Shown here: piece by piece, positions 4,922 through 5,691 of the stretch
Position numbering within the stretch: the stretch's first letter is position 1
Layout of the letters: each line of letters begins with the position of its first letter
Origin: Deltaproteobacteria bacterium
GTDB taxonomy: Bacteria > Desulfobacterota > Desulfarculia > Adiutricales > Adiutricaceae
Length of the DNA stretch: 5,691 nucleotides
Assembly (NCBI GenBank): GCA_031278795.1
Contig: JAITJT010000107.1
Coordinates: 1-5,691, forward strand
Reading direction: 5' to 3'
Notes under the pieces: generated by a model
The model's database searches: none
The model's input: the letters and a program-made list of their open reading frames with translations, nothing else
What the model was told of the DNA's origin: nothing
Made by a program: the position numbers and the translations under genes

Positions 4922-5691
4922 ATGTTAGCCATAAAAACTATGCGTCTTGTTTTAATAAGCACCTTTCTTCTTTTTTCTCTAATGCTCTCAGCCCCAGGCC
5001 CCACATGTCTGTGGGCCCAGGAGCCCGCGCCCATTTTTTTGAAGTGGGAGTACAAGCGGCCCTCCAGGCTCCAGAACGGCAACGTACGCCTGGTGATGAA
5101 GCTGGTTGCCAACACCGGAGAGGAGATTTCCCAGGCCTCCTTCTGCTACCGCCTCCTACCCCTAAAAAACTTTAGGGAGCTCAAGGACAAGCTCCCGGAT
5201 CCCATAACCATCACCGGAGACTTCCAGGGCTCTCTGAATACACTAGAGATTGTATCTGGGTCGGACATGCTAGCGGACGTCGAGGGGACTGCTCTAGTGG
5301 GTGGTAGGCGCATGTACGCCCAGGCAGCGGCGATGATCTATGGGGACTCCATAGGGGAGGACACGCTTCCCGTGTCCAACGGAGAGTTTCCAGGTTGGCC
5401 GGACTACATGATGATGAGCACCGGCTACCTCTACTGGCCCCGGGTGGGGGAGACCTTCACCCTGGTGCCCAAGGGCCCGGGCGCGCCCATCTCCTACAAG
5501 GTCTATAGTGATAATGGCTTGGTTGCGGGAAGTTACAAAGGGGACGGAAGGGCCACGAGCTTCACCCCGGAAAATGACGAGGAACTGGACTCAGCCAAGA
5601 GCTCCAACCTAGCCAAGCCCATTTATTTCGTGGCGGAGCTGGCGGACCATTCCGTTTATTCCTACACCATGAACATCCACCGCTCGCGCTA
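4922..5691 (+). CDS. Probable exported protein of unknown function, open at window end
   Basis: I translated a continuous 256-codon frame from the ATG at 4922 to the window edge. The last two bases are TA, so the next codon is either a stop or tyrosine and the protein may be complete or truncated. The N-terminus has basic residues (K5, R8), a hydrophobic core (about 9-23) and a likely signal peptidase I site after LWA (residue 33, before QEPAP), so the product should be periplasmic or secreted. No lipobox cysteine is evident. The mature part is rich in Tyr, Gly and hydrophobic-alternating segments suggestive of beta structure, with one mature Cys at 75. The stretch TFTLVPKGPGAPISYKVYSD vaguely recalls Ig-like domains such as DUF4198, but I would not assign it. 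The ATG at 4940 is an alternative start; neither has a clear ribosome site. Third-position G/C preference supports coding. Confidence 0.75.
   Translation, partial: MLAIKTMRLVLISTFLLFSLMLSAPGPTCLWAQEPAPIFLKWEYKRPSRLQNGNVRLVMKLVANTGEEISQASFCYRLLPLKNFRELKDKLPDPITITGDFQGSLNTLEIVSGSDMLADVEGTALVGGRRMYAQAAAMIYGDSIGEDTLPVSNGEFPGWPDYMMMSTGYLYWPRVGETFTLVPKGPGAPISYKVYSDNGLVAGSYKGDGRATSFTPENDEELDSAKSSNLAKPIYFVAELADHSVYSYTMNIHRSR

Noticed and set aside
4882..5175. 97-codon plus-strand frame overlapping the exported-protein gene
   Set aside because: It is in another frame of the 4922 gene; its Pro/Arg/His-rich translation is typical of an out-of-frame shadow, whereas the 4922 frame has a signal peptide and stays open to the window end.

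Overview
The window looks like chromosomal DNA from a Gram-negative bacterium. Coding regions are G+C-rich, with frequent ATA (Ile) and AGG (Arg) codons, and are separated by unusually A+T-rich spacers. Order and composition would suit a deltaproteobacterium-like (Desulfobacterota) lineage, but that placement is an inference of low certainty.

Left half (1-2806), minus strand: a compact operon read right to left as recR (recombination mediator), ilvB (acetolactate synthase catalytic subunit) and ilvN (its regulatory subunit, cut by the window edge). The recR-ilvB gap is 34 bases and the ilvB-ilvN gap is 4 bases, so the synthase subunits are almost certainly co-translated. IlvB and IlvN together make the first committed step of branched-chain amino acid synthesis. 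recR has no synthase role and seems simply to share the transcript.

Centre (2807-3527): about 720 bases without a convincing gene, dense in dyads and repeated short motifs. It must hold the start signals of the recR operon (minus strand) and of the divergent fic gene (plus strand). Two clusters stand out: three copies of TAAATCCA that can pair in mutually exclusive ways, and a G+C-rich hairpin bordered by repeats of CTAAAGAC.

3528-4286, plus strand: a stand-alone Fic-domain protein of FICD-like, class II architecture. The catalytic histidine of the Fic motif is replaced by leucine and the inhibitory glutamate by aspartate, while the rest of the nucleotide-binding motif is intact. This is the most interesting protein in the window.

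4287-4921: a very A+T-rich spacer with palindromes, an array of TATAAT-like repeats at 22-27-base spacing, and a strong Rho-independent terminator (4778-4813) with no recognisable gene directly in front of it, so an unannotated small RNA is possible. A TATAAT box inside a perfect palindrome (4827-4844) then precedes the last gene.

4922-5691, plus strand: a probable secreted or periplasmic protein with a signal peptide. I cannot assign its function, and it runs to the window edge.

I see no insertion sequence, CRISPR array, tRNA or rRNA. No complete new multi-gene system is evident. The candidates for novelty are the variant Fic protein and the structured spacers around it.
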